Part shown: in pieces, positions 44,166 to 55,779 of the stretch
How positions within the stretch are numbered: position 1 is the stretch's first letter
Layout of the letters: each line of letters begins with the position of its first letter
Origin: Epiperipatus broadwayi
Lineage: Eukaryota; Onychophora; Udeonychophora; Euonychophora; Peripatidae
DNA: 64,000 nucleotides
Assembly: GCA_028023455.1 (NCBI GenBank)
Contig: JAQFVV010000113.1
Coordinates: forward strand, 806,001-870,000
Reading direction: 5' to 3'
Program-made: the position numbers and the translations under genes
Notes under the pieces: generated by a model
Told to the model about the DNA's origin: nothing
Database searches by the model: none
The model's input: only the letters and a program-made list of their open reading frames with translations

Positions 44166-47100
44166 CATAATAATATGGCTGCAGAAAGGAGTCTTCTATT
44201 AACTGAAAGGAGACCCTTTGATTCCTCTTGGAGGCCTTAAAGGAACCGAGCAGGGCAAATTTCTAAAGTCCACTCCATACGTTCTTGTCGTTGCAGCTGT
44301 TATTACTATGTGATTATTCATATAGTATATGAACATGGATGGGCTGCTTACCCACACGCATTAGCCAGTGTGGTGAGTTTATTGGCTTTTTACCTCTGAG
44401 TTTAAGATCAAGAAACACCATGGTCTTTCTTCTCAGTGCCTGATAAGGCAGAATGAATGTTTGTGTAAATGATAAATATTTTTCCAATACATATATACAA
44501 TTATGACAGACAAAAATAAAGCATGGCCCTTATTCCCAGGAGGCTGTAAAGTCACCAACCAAGGCAGCGGTTGGTGGCTGAAGGCAGAGGGTGCTAAGAA
44601 TCCCCTGATTGCGGACCCAGGCTGCCATTTGATGATGACTTTTTATTTAGGTACTTACAACTGCAGATCACTTTCAAGTGAAGGAAGATTGCAAGAATTA
44701 GAAGAAGAACTGTCTTATATTAAATGAAACATTATTGGACTTTGTGAAGTTAGAAGAAAAGGAGAAGAAACAATTGATTTAAAAAGTGGACATATACGCT
44801 ATTATAAAGGCACACATATTGGAAATACAAGTGGAGTAAGATTCTTTATAAATAAAAAGTGGAAGAACAATATTGTGGAGATTGATGGTGTATCGGACAG
44901 AGTGGCAAGATTAGTTATACAACTTAATAGCAGATACCAAATGCAGATAATTCAGGTTTATGCCTCAACAAGTTCTCATAGTGATGAAGTAGTAGAAGAT
45001 TTTTATATGGATGTACAAAAGGCTTTTGATCAGAGTAAACAACATTTTAAAATTGTTATGGGAGACTTTAATGCTAGAATTGGTAGACAAATGAAAGAAG
45101 AAATTGCTGTAGGTAATTTTGGTTATGGTAATAGAAATGAGAGAGGACATAGACTTGTGGAGTTTGCAGAAAAAGAAAAACTTTATATTATGAATTCATT
45201 TTTTGAAAAAAATGTTAAAAGGAAATGGACATGGAAGCATCCAAATGAAGGTACAGCAGAATTGGATTATATTTTGACTAACAGAAAATACATATTTCAA
45301 GATTGTAATGTTCTTTATAAATTTAACACAGGAAGTGATCATCGATTAGTAAGGTGTAAGTTACGTGTTAATGTAAAACTAGAGAGACAAAAATTATTAA
45401 GAAAAACAATATTTACAGTTGATATTCCTAATCTTCAGAAACATTATAATGAATTTAAATTAGAACTTACAAATAGGTTTCAAGTGTTAGGAGATTTTGA
45501 ACATGATTCAGATTTTAAGGAAATTAATATGAAAATAACTGATACACTTTTAAAAACTGCATCAAACATAGCTGGTAGAAAAAAGCAGCAATTGACTAAT
45601 AAAATTTCTACTGAGACTAGAGAATTTATGAAGAAAAGAAGGAATATGAAGATATACAAATATGATGTATTAAAAAGAATTGAATATCTCGAATTTTGTA
45701 AAATGGTATGGAAAAGAGTTGAAAATGATATAAGAAAGTATAACTGTGAAATAGCAATGAAAGCTGTATAAGAAAATAAAAGTCTGAAAAATGTTAAACA
45801 ACATTTTGGTATTGGTAGGAAATTTATATCTGCAATAAGAAAAAAAGATGGAATTATTACTAAAAAGAGAGATGACATCATGAAATTGGTAGAAGATTTT
45901 TATCAAGAATTATATAGTAATAAAGAACTAGTACCTTCTATATCTATTACATCTCCCGAATTGCCCAGAATTTTAAATGAAGAAGTGAGACATGCAATTA
46001 AGTGTATGAAGAAAGGAAAGGCTCCAGGAAATGATGGAATTATAATTGATATATTAAAAGAAGCAGATGAAGAAATAGAAACAATTTTAGCAAAGTTATA
46101 TACCAAATGTCTAAATGATAAAGATGTACCGGAAGATTGGAAGAATGCAGTAATAATATTAATATTTAAAAAAGATGATAAAGAAGATATTAGAAATTAC
46201 AGACCTATCAGCCTTTTATCAGTTTTATATAAAATTTTTACCAAGATAATTACAACTCGTCTACAGAGAACTTTGGATTTCCACCAACCAAGAGAACAAG
46301 CTGGATTTAAAAGTGGTTTTAGTACAATAGATCATATCCAGATATTGAGAGAAGTCATAGAAAGGACAAATGAATATGAGTTGTCATTATGTTTTGGATT
46401 TGTAGATTATGAAAAGGCATTCGATTCTATACACATTTCTTCAGTGATTAAAGCATTGGATCATCAAGGTATAGATCCAGGATATTGTCATATTTTAAAG
46501 AATATTTATAAAAATGCAACAGCAACAATTAGATTAGATAATGATACTGAAAAAATCAACATTGAGAAAGGTGTAAGACAAGGTGATTCCATATCTCCAA
46601 AACTCTTTACAGCAGTGCTGCAAGAAGTATTTTGTGGATTAAAATGGGAAACTAAAGGAGTGAAAGTAAATGGAGAGTATTTAAGTCATTTAGATTTCAC
46701 AGATGATGTAGTTGTTTTTGCAAATAATGCTTCAGAGCTGCAGGAAATGTTGCAGGAGTTAGCAGATGAAAGTAGAAAAGTAGGACTAAAGATAAATGTT
46801 AAAAAGACTAAAGTAATGTTTAATCGATTTGCTCAAAATATGAAAATAAAGATTGATTATGAAGAATTAGAAGAAGTTAACAGTTACAAATACCTTGGTC
46901 AGATTATTAATACAGATGGAAACATAATGGAGGAAATTAATCATAGAATTAAACTTGGTTGGAGTGCTTTTGTTAGAAATAACTTGATACTAAAAGGAAA
47001 TATGCCTATGTGTTTGAAAAGGATGGTTTTTAACAAATGTATTTTACCAATTCTTACTTATGGATCTGAGACTTGGACACTTAATAGAAGAGCAATACAG

Positions 47101-47488
47101 AGACTTCAGACCACTCAAAGGAGTATGGAGAGATGTATGTTGGGAGTAACAAGAAGAGATCGAAAACGCAATGTATGGGTAAGACAACAAACAGGTGTTA
47201 CAGACCTTATTGAAAAAATTAAAAGATTGAAATGAAGTTGGGCTGGACATATTGCTAGAAGAGATGATAATAGATGGACAATTGAAATTTTAAACTGGAT
47301 TCCAAGAGATTGTAAAAGACCCAGAAAGAGACCACATGTGAGATGGATGGATGAAATAAGAAAATGTGCAGGGGTGTTGTGGAGAAGAGAAGCTAAAGAT
47401 CGGAGAAGATGGATTAAACTTGGAGAGACCTTCATCCTGCAGTGGATTGATAATGGTTGATGATGATGATGATATAATAATATAATAC
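44166..47488 (+). mobile_element. RTE-type non-LTR retrotransposon, near full length
   Basis: About 3.3 kb. A GC-richer 5' untranslated region begins around 44175 (GGCTGCAGAAAGG), followed by one long reading frame (44503-47460) and a 3' end made of (GAT)n leading to an AT-rich run. A short 3' tail of simple repeats rather than poly(A) is typical of RTE-clade LINEs. Fragments of the same family lie at 15.7, 20.6, 30.5, 57.2 and 60.1-63.9 kb, all 5'-truncated or decayed, so this is the reference copy for the window. Confidence 0.9.
44503..47460 (+). pseudogene. RTE endonuclease-reverse transcriptase, three in-frame stops
   Basis: One frame of about 985 codons interrupted only by stops at 44725 (TGA), 45769 (TAA) and 47233 (TGA), with no frameshift. 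The N-terminal APE-type endonuclease shows YNCRSLSSEGR (about 44659), GLCEVRRKGEE, QVYASTSSHSDE, GDFNARIG (45061-45084), ELDYILTNRKY and GSDHRLVRCK (45331-45360), carrying the catalytic E, D/N and SDH residues. The RT has KAPGNDGI (46018), FKKDDKEDIRNYRPISLLS, FVDYEKAFDS (46400), GVRQGDSISPKLF (46572-46610), FTDDVVVFANN (46696; threonine replaces the usual alanine of FADD), INVKKTKV and YKYLGQI. The C-terminus holds SETWTLNRRAIQR and RRDDNRW. Both TGA stops sit where sibling copies or the family have tryptophan. Confidence 0.92.
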
Positions 47489-47522
47489 ATTACAATTTAC
47501 TAAAGTTCTCTTTGCATAATAT
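47489..47522 (+). repeat. 34-bp direct repeat, right copy
   Basis: Identical to 44025-44058. It starts directly after the (GAT)n/AT-rich tail of the RTE element. Confidence 0.85.
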
Positions 47523-47559
47523 CTTGTAAACTATTACTGTTATTTTTTGCTCCACTAAA

Positions 47560-47642
47560 AACCAAATATATTTCTAACAGATACCCTGCATGGAAGGACA
47601 ACCAAAAATTTCTAGCAGATACCCTGATATAGAAGGATAGGA
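47560..47642 (+). repeat. Short tandem duplication
   Basis: ATTTCTARCAGATACCCTG followed by a GGAAGGACA/GAAGGATA block occurs twice with a few differences. Confidence 0.7.
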
Positions 47643-48337
47643 TCTGGGTCAGCTAGTAAAAATGGAAGTTACCAATCACATTGTTTTTGTAATTTTTTCA
47701 CTGAAAAATTACCTCAGGGAAGACATATTATATATAATTTTCTTCGCAATTTGTGACAAATGTGATGAAGCTGTCTATGAAATTGTCATTTTAACATTTA
47801 ACTTTCCAAATTTAGAATTTGTGAACCACTGTAAAAATAAAGATGTTTACAAGTGTTAAAAATCTTTTTTCTTATTTTTTTTTGAGGTAATGATTATTTT
47901 ATCAGCTTTATTACATTCTTTCATATTTGCTCTTTCTAACAATGTATATATATATATTTATATTTATTGTAATAATTTAGAAAATATATTATAAATTATA
48001 TTTCTTGTAATTTTTTTTTTAAATTAAAGATGGTGTCTTGGGATTCTAAGTAAATATAACATATAATTTTATAAAATATTTCAATGTTTTTTATTATAAA
48101 AAAAATAATAAAATCAAGTATGTATCTATTTTAGATTATTGTTGAATGTTATATAACTGCTCTGCACTGATAACATTCTTTTACATCAACACATCTTGTC
48201 TAGCAAAAACAACTTTCGAATCCAATCTATATAATATCAAACAAATATTCATTGTTTGTCATCATGGCATGGCTGGAAATCAAAGATACTAATAATATGT
48301 CTTTTTAGTTTTGCTGAAGCAATTATCAAATTAAATC
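47643..48337. other. No recognised feature
   Basis: AT-rich. The 65-codon open frame at 47662-47859 (MEVTNHIVFVIF start) has no recognisable motif. Confidence 0.45.
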
Positions 48338-48838
48338 AATAAACATCACATGACCACTACTTCTTATGCTTGTGTATAACTGTTTTAAAACAGACAGAAC
48401 TCACCGTAGTGGTCATGTGATGTTTATTGGCTTAAAACCAATTCTGCCTAATAGGATAATGGTGGCTATGGTTATTAAAGAACCAAAGATGCCAAAATGT
48501 ATGGGTACTGAACTGAGTTCAGACCGATATGACTATATAAACTAGTGGGCTTGGATTGAAAACATTAAGGTGTTTTCGGTTTAAGACTCATAGTTTTGTA
48601 ATTAAGTGGAGATAAAAGGTGGCTGCTGGAGAATTGCATTAGATCCTAAGATCTATGTGCAGTGCTCTCAGATCTAAGGCTCCTCACTGACAAAAGCCAC
48701 AAGCCAGAAACTAGTCTGGCGATAATGGATGAGTAGGAACTAGATGGAGATTTTATGCACAAGTCTTCTGGCATCCATTGATTACTCTAGCTTGCTGTGT
48801 GTGGCAATACATACAGTGAGTTTTGCCCGCTTCAAATT
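48338..48838. repeat. Family A copy, left arm mostly lost
   Basis: Left end AACATCACATGACCACTAC and its complement only about 40 bases later (GTGGTCATGTGATGTTTATT), then the distal segment and a full right arm ending in TCATCCA-complement and GTGAGTTTTGCC. Confidence 0.8.
48672..48730 (+). ncRNA. Hammerhead ribozyme, family A (G8 mutated)
   Basis: Core CTGACAA, stem II AGC/GCC weakened, GAAA, TAGTC and inner stem I TGGCGA. Predicted inactive. Confidence 0.65.
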
Positions 48839-48949
48839 AATTAAATTAAATCCATAAAAAGACAGTGCAGAGTCCGATGTCCATGGTGTAATAGTAATTT
48901 AAAGATTTTTTTTTTTTTTTTTACCAAAGAGTGTTTTTTTCTCTTTTCT

Positions 48950-49240
48950 GGATATTTGTAATATTCACTAAATGTTCTGGACATTAATACAAAAAAGGTA
49001 GTCATATAATTTAAATGTAGCTTTTATCAATTGCTAGCGTGCTTTCGATATATACCGTATCGTAATCATAGCAATCTCACTTCTTTAATGCTCAAAGCTC
49101 TGAACCTTAAAGAAGTAAGATTGCTATGATTATATGTTATATATTTAAAGCACCCACGCATTGATAAAGTTAAATTTAAATTATACAGACTACTTTTTTC
49201 TGCATGAATGTCCAGAATATTTATAAAAATATTTGTAACA
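48950..49240. repeat. Foldback repeat with hammerhead-like arms
   Basis: Arms of about 110 bases: TTCTGGACATTAATACAAAAA is mirrored near 49190-49215 and TTCTTTAATGCTC is mirrored near 49100-49115. In the left arm, minus strand (49027-49075), ATTGC/GCAAT can form stem I around ATGATTACGA, a GATA/TATC stem, CGAAAGC and CTA, a layout like the PLE motif at 9673-9718. Confidence 0.6.
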
Positions 49241-49904
49241 ATTTATATAACATCTTTTCGTACATGCTAAATGACTTATTCAGTATAGTACAATAAATTT
49301 TTTATGTCATTCAAATAAAATTAAAATATTTTTGTTAAAGTTTATTATATATCAGTAAGGTAAGAAAAGTACTTTAATTGACTCTTTGTTTGCATGGTAT
49401 ATATTTTTTATAATAATATAATTATTTTTAAAACTGTCATTATTTTAAAATAAACAAATCTATCGATAATTATGGTATAATTGATTCTTCATAGAGAAAA
49501 TTAGTTGAATCTCTGAGTTTTAGTGACAAAGGAGAAAAAAAAGCAACAATAAAAACAAGAAGACAGAATCAGAAATGACAGTTTTAAATAAGCTAATTAA
49601 AACTCATTTTCATCATTTCAATAATAATTTGTTTTAGTAATTTAAATGGTAAATATGAAACAAAATAAAACCATTTAAAAGAGATGTTGTTTATGTAAAC
49701 ATTAGATTTAGTTTGTATTTTGATTTGTTGTGGATAGGTGGCCGTCTATTATTGAATTCACTGAAAAGAAAAGAACACCATTTTCTTTAACGCTGATTAT
49801 ATTATTAATGATTCTGTCAATCTCATATTCATTTAGAATTATTGAGTCTTTCCCTCAGAAAAAATGTGGTAGTTCAGTGAGTTTAGAATGCTGTTTTACC
49901 ATCC
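49241..49904. other. No recognised feature
   Basis: AT-rich. The open frame starting at 49730 runs into the family A copy. Its first 45 codons are not recognisable and are not supported as a gene. Confidence 0.45.
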
Positions 49905-50495
49905 TTCATAATTTCATCACATCATCACTATTTCTTATGTTTGCTCATAACTTATTAAAACAGGCAAAACTTTCCATACAAAAGTGCCACTCAGTGCAAG
50001 CCAGAGTAATCAATGGATTCCAGAAGGCTTGTGCATAAAATACCTATCTAGTGCCCACTAATCCAATATCCCCAGTTTCCAGCTTGTGGCTTTTGTCAGT
50101 GAGGAGCCTTGGATCTGAGAGCAATGCATCTCGATCTTAGCATCTAATTCAACACCTTTTATCTCTACTTAACTACAAAACTATGAGAATAAAATTGAAT
50201 ACACAATAATATTTTCAATCCAAGATCATTAGCTTATATAGTCATATAGGTCTGAACTCATTTCAGTACACATACATTTTGGTGTCTTTGGTTCTTTAAT
50301 AACCATAAGCACGACTATTCTATTAGGCAGGATTGGTATTAAACCACTAAACATCACATTATCACCATTTCTTATGCTTGCTCATAACTGTTATTAAAAC
50401 AGGCAAAACTCTCTATACAGTAGTGCCACTCAGTGTATTGATTGCTCTGGCTTGTACTGAGTGGCACTACTGTATGAAGAATTTTGGCTGTTTTG
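49905..50495. repeat. Family A copy, long form
   Basis: Left end CACATCATCACTATTTC, the left arm with a deleted ribozyme, the distal segment with TTTTGGTGTCTTTGGTTC and GGCAGGATTGGTATTAAACC, then a second family end (AACATCACATTATCACC, about 50348) and a terminal hairpin CAAAACTCTCTATACAGTA/TACTGTATGAAGAATTTTG at about 50404-50490. This copy shows how the internal and terminal pieces join. Confidence 0.8.
50061..50114 (-). ncRNA. Hammerhead remnant, family A (cleavage site deleted)
   Basis: CTGACAA and GAAA are recognisable on the minus strand, but five bases including the GTC triplet are deleted between GAAAC and TGGGGA. Inactive. Confidence 0.6.
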
Positions 50496-50784
50496 TATTA
50501 ACATGAGGTTTTTAATAATGCATATCCTGTTGTATTGCTTTTATTGATTTTTTAATTGAAAATATATCTAAAGAGGTCAGCTTCTAATGGACAGTCAAAA
50601 AATATAAATTGTCCTTATTCTTTTCTAAGAAAATATTTATTTTATAGCACTCTTCCTTTATGATAACTTCATGTGAAACTCATCGTTAATGTCATTTACT
50701 TGTCAAAATTGATATGGTGACAGGTTTTTTTCAAATATTTGAATCATTACAAATTCTTAACTATTCATAGACTTCAAGTTTGGT

Positions 50785-50935
50785 TGAATAGGTAATCAAT
50801 TAATAACTATAAACTAAATAATAACACTGAGCTAGTTTCAACAAAACACTGCCAGAATTGCAGTGTTTTCCCCGAAAGCTAACTCAGTGTTATTAATTAG
50901 TTTATAGTTATGAATTGGCTACCTTTTCAATCACT
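50785..50935. repeat. Foldback repeat with internal hairpin
   Basis: GGTAATCAATTAATAACTAT and AACACTGAGCTAG (50791-50840) are mirrored at about 50880-50928. Between them AAAACACTGC/GCAGTGTTTT forms an inner stem, followed by CCCCGAAAGC. The three-way layout is hammerhead-like, but the first core half (TTTCAAC) does not fit. Confidence 0.65.
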
Positions 50936-51485
50936 TGAAAGTCAACAAGTGTTTAAGAATTATATAGTTTGTTGAAAAGAGTTAATAAGTTGTGATTTAA
51001 TCAATGTAAAGTAAATATTAGATTTTAAAGCAAAATTTCATAGATTTATTACGAATACATTTTTGTTCATTCACACTAAAAAAAAAACTAATAGTAAAAA
51101 AAAATTTGTTTATTTTCTGAAAAAATGTTTACACTAACTTAGTTGATGATGTAAACATGGTATGTTGTTCTTATTTACAAGTCAGTTTTTAAATATTTAA
51201 AATGTAAAATGTGATTTTTTAGAAAATTTATAATTCCTTTATAAAATTAAATTAAAAAGTTTGTTGAATTTTAGTATAAAATAAAGAAATGAAAAGTCGG
51301 ACATTTTCAAAAACTCATCAGGTGATACAATAGAAAATATCAGACTTTTAAAAGTTTAAAAGAAATTATGTACTTTTTGAACTTAGTGAATAATCAATAA
51401 TATGTGGTCTTCTAAACAATATAAAAGTTTAAAAACGAATATTTAATCACTATAAAGAAGGCTTAAAATTTATTAGTAAATTAAA
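50936..51485. other. No recognised feature
   Basis: AT-rich; no structure recognised. Confidence 0.45.
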
Positions 51486-51768
51486 ACTGTTATTAAAACA
51501 GGCAAAACTCTCCATACAGTATTGCCACTCAGTGCAAGCCAAAGTAATCAATGGATGCCAGAAGGCTTGTGCATAAAATCCCCATCTAGTGCCTCTGGGG
51601 ATATTGGATGAGCAGGCACTAGATGGGGATTTTATGCACAAGCCTTCTGGCATCCATTGATTACTCTGGCTTGCACTAAGTGGCAATAATTTATGGAGAG
51701 TTTTGCCTGTTTTAATAACAGTTATAAGCAAGCATAAGAAATGGTGATCATGTGATATTTATTGGATT
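51486..51768. repeat. Family A foldback, compact and nearly symmetrical
   Basis: AACTGTTATTAAAACAGGC and its complement (about 51706-51724) bound a nearly perfect hairpin with arms of about 115 bases (CAAAACTCTCCATACAGTA; GCACAAGCCTTCTGGCATCC). A few bases of loop contain CTGGGGATATTGG, the last trace of the ribozyme stem I. The right flank adds ATGGTGATCATGTGAT, the family end. Low divergence between arms suggests a young copy or arm correction. Confidence 0.85.
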
Positions 51769-51959
51769 AAATTAAAACAGCTTAAATTTTTTTATTTTAT
51801 AATCATGATTAATTTAGATCTTTTCTTGATGCAATGAAAGTAATATATAGATTTGAAAAATGATATAATTTTTTATTATATTTATCAGATAAATATAATG
51901 TGATGAGCAGGTGATTGGAGTCTTTTGATTACTTTTTTGTAAAATAATACAGAAATTGA

Positions 51960-52140
51960 AATGATAGGAATCCATCCTGAAAGATAAAGATATTCAACTT
52001 TATGAAGTTAAAACAACTATTTATAATCTTAAAAATAAAAAGGCTACAAGTAATAATGAAATGTGTAAAGTTTTGTAGAAACATTTTTATGAAGTTGTTC
52101 CATATTCTTAAAGATAGTTCTATTGTATAAAATAAAAGAG
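51960..52140 (+). pseudogene. Possible reverse-transcriptase linker trace
   Basis: One frame gives LYEVKTTIYNLKNKKAT, resembling the LINE RT lead-in 'E...I..LKN.KA.G.D', but the following GxD residues are lost and nothing else supports it. Confidence 0.25.
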
Positions 52141-54390
52141 GGCAGAAACAACTGTTTTAAACTCAGCTTGTTGAAGGTTTAGAATTTGAAAGCAACCACA
52201 TACCAATATGTAACACATGTAGAATTACCAATTACAGTGGTTTACTGGAACAGTCCTATTTTTGGATTGGGCTTGCAATTCTTTTTACTGTGATGATGAA
52301 ATAACTTGCTTCCATAGGAACCATTTAGCACTGGAATGGTTTCTTCATTTGTTCTTGGTATAACTACTTTTAATAAACAGATGGATATTTTTGCTTTCCA
52401 TATATTATCATTTTTTGCTTTGTGCTTTTTATTCAAATTCAGCAATAGCATGATTTCACAAATTTTAGCATTTTACTTTGCAATGGTCAGCACAGGTGAG
52501 GCAATAAGTTTCTTCTTTCATATTTAGCAATCAGTTATAAGATATTTTATACACTTTATATTTAAACTCTTCTGATGTGCATAGGGTTCCTGGTAGGTCA
52601 CTGGAATCTCCCAACAAAATATCTTTCTAGCCTGTCATTGGACTGTAGAAACTTTCAAATATATATAAAAGTGTCATTTCTGATCAAGTTTTATTCCCCC
52701 CCTTCTTTTCTTTATCTCCTATATACGTGCTCTATCTGATGACATCATACACACATGTTTATTACCAAAAATACATGGTTTCCATTAATTAAAGCATCTG
52801 GTTAAAATCTCAAAAATTTGACATTTTTTTTCTAAATTTATTGTTTATCAAGAAATCCAAAAATTTCTTGATCCTGTCATTTCAATATCTGACTAATTAA
52901 TGATTCTTTGTCTTTATCCTTCCACATGGCCCTCTTTATGACAACCTTGACCATTTGATCTCTTTCTCATTAACTTTTGATATCAGCTTGAAAGATCAAG
53001 TGAAACTCTGTAACTCTTTCAGACAAAACAAGATAAATTGATCCTAAATAATATAACTTTTTAAACAATATAACTTTTTATAAAAAATAAAATGATTTAA
53101 ATAAAACCTTTTCTTTTAATATATCTGTAACTGTCTCTAAGTTTATGTCTGTAAATATAGGCGCACATTCATCCATACAATATATAAAACTTGCCTATTA
53201 CAAAATAATTCAAATGATTTAAAAATCTATAAATTAAAATTCATAAAATAAATCAGTAAGACAAGTATTAGAATCAAAGTATGATTAAATAAAGAATATT
53301 AGAATCTATTAAATTATAAATTAGCTTTAAAGAAGGTTAATAAGCAAAATTAGAAAAATTATTAATTGAATAGTTTGTGTCTCTAGACAACTATTTATAT
53401 ATGCCTTAAAATTTTAACTTTTAAGTACAACTATTAAACTATTCAAAATATATATTATCCCTTTTACTGGCACAAAGTTGAATAGAGAGAGAACAAATAT
53501 TTCTCCCACTTTCAGTCTGAGGTTTTGGGTATTTGGTCATGTAGGGTTTGAACTCCACCCTATAGCTTCTCCCTCCTATAAAAAAAAATGTGTTTTTTTT
53601 TGTTATTTTGTGCACACACCATTGCAATTTAAGCACAAGCTAAATTGGAATTTGTACAATATATATATTGTAACATTTTCCACATTTTGTTAGATCTTGT
53701 AGGCCCTCTTTTACTCACTGTAAATTTAGTGAAAGTTAATCAAGATATGAATACAGAAAAATACAAATATTTCATTCATATTTCTATACAACATAGCTAT
53801 ATTTCCTGATTAACTGGCCTATCAATTATTTCGACTTACACTAATGGTGGACTCCACTTTTTATTTCTATTTATAAGGGCACCAGGATTCATATATGAAT
53901 CTGCTGAAATATGCTGCATCATGTCTAGAAAATTAAAAAGGAAAATGATTTTAAAACAAACTGGATCATATTTTAGCGTAGATAAGGTTATTTTTATTTT
54001 TAAGGTATTATTCCTGAAGCTTGGTCAACAAATATTGGCAACAATAAGTTATACTCAAATCCTAATAACTAACATTAATAAATTTAATAATTATCATTAA
54101 TAACGTACAATGAAAAAGTTGATGAAAGCAAAATATTTTATTCTAACAAATTAAAATATTTTTAAGATAAATTAGTTAAATAAAAATTAGAAAGGGCATG
54201 CATGCAAATCCAGGTAATCACTTTTCACAATTAACACAGTCCATTTTTTTCCATTCTCTCTTCATAAAACAATCCATGGATCAAAATGTCTCATAAATCA
54301 GAGAATGTCTTTATCAGGGTTATATCATAAGTTTATATTATGGTATTGTTTGTAAACTTAATTTAGTCACTATTAGGATATGAATAGCTT
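52141..54390. other. No recognised feature
   Basis: AT-rich to mixed composition (52240-53000 slightly GC-richer). Open frames on both strands (52242-52527, 53439-53693) mirror each other and show no family motif. I see nothing supportable. Confidence 0.4.
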
Positions 54391-54770
54391 AGCTTACCAG
54401 TAAGTTTGTAAAGATTTATGGGATCCTGAGCTTATAATTGGTCTCTCCTGCCGGCATCTGGTCCATCCCGTAGCTGAAGCAAGAATCTTGCTTGTGATGA
54501 CCTTCACTGCAAAAGATGGCGGCCACAAGGCTTCATTTCCATTCTTGTGTGATATCTTCATTCAGCAAGTGAGTAGTGTTCCTGTGCAAATGCATTTCAT
54601 GGCAACAAGTCCCTCTCATGGAAACCTCCACTTTAAGAACACATAACCAGAAAATAAATGAAAGACCCAAATTGAAGTTGTCCTCTTCTTTTTATACCTC
54701 AATCCAGTTTTGAAACTTCTGCGCATGTTATTATTATCATGGCACTTAGGTTTATAATCTTGTACATTCT
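54391..54770 (-). promoter_or_regulatory. Promoter plus first-exon-like block
   Basis: On the minus strand, TATAAAAAG (54688-54696) is followed after about 30 bases by a GC-richer segment of about 260 bases (including GGCGGCCAC-complement) that ends at a donor-like ACTG-GTAAGC (GT at 54396-54397). The first ATG opens only about 30 codons. The layout is like a TATA promoter with an untranslated first exon, or an LTR; no downstream gene is visible in the window. Confidence 0.4.
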
Positions 54771-55779
54771 TTATCAAATTTACATTACAAAGTCTTTATT
54801 TTTTCAGCATAATTCTGCATCTTTAATTACCTAAAAATATTTTTCTAATTATAATCTTTTTACTTTTGGAATTCTTTTAAATTTCTAATTGTAATCTTTT
54901 TACTTTTGGAATTCTTTTAATTTATCTGGATTAGCATTCTTTCCAATTTTAACTTTTATTTTTAATTATATAAAAAAAATATGAACGAAAAATGTAACTT
55001 TCATTGTACGTTTTAAAAAAAAAAAAAATTATACAAACTAAAAAAAAATGTAATTGCATCTTTTTAATAAGATCGCTAAATTTACTTTTTTTTTCTTAGC
55101 TTTTAAATATCTTACTGAATGCCAATATATTTGTACCATATATAAATAAACGATACAATATATATATATATTGTAATAATAAATAATTATAATTTTGTTT
55201 AAATATCTGTAATTGAAACAGATGTAACTACCTCCCACTATTTCCTCTTTAATATTTTTGATATTACATTACTCAGTGGGAGGTATTACTTCTTTTTCAA
55301 TCACTCACAGATATATATATGCATAAAAAACTTAGAAATAATTGTCATTTCCAGTAGCATTTACAGTTAAAAATTAAAAAAAATATTCCAATGTAAATGA
55401 ACAACTTTTCATAATTTGTATATGTTTCCATAATTTTAATGATTACTTAATAAATTATCCATTATATTTATAAAATATGCCTCTTTGATTTTTATTTTCC
55501 TTCAATCACTTTCCACATGCAAAAAAAACCCCTGTCAAACAAAAATTCATTGATAATATATTAAATGTTTATCAAACGCATAATTCTTTCCTTAGAACAA
55601 TACAATAGTACTTCATGAGGCCTTCTCTTTTCACAGTCTGATTCAACAATATAATTTGTATATGACATTATATTTTTTGATATTACCAACAACATCCTTT
55701 TTATTATTATTTAACTTACTAATATTAGATGCTACATTAAATTCAATTTTAATTGTGAAAAACAACTGATATAATCTTA
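54771..55779. other. No recognised feature
   Basis: AT-rich. A tandem duplication ATTCTTTTAA/TTTTACTTTTGGA occurs twice near 54850-54920. TAGTGGGAGGTA-type inverted words near 55230/55275 form a loose hairpin. Confidence 0.45.

Noticed and set aside
45480-46106. Minus-strand open frames inside the RTE element
   Set aside because: Antisense shadows of the RTE coding frame; no independent motif.
50785-50935. Hammerhead in the 50.8 kb foldback
   Set aside because: GAAAGC and a strong inner stem are present but the first core half (TTTCAAC) does not fit on either strand.
52240-52620. Minus-strand LINE endonuclease fragment
   Set aside because: A GD...DH-like order could be forced by choosing frames, but no continuous run of family residues was found.
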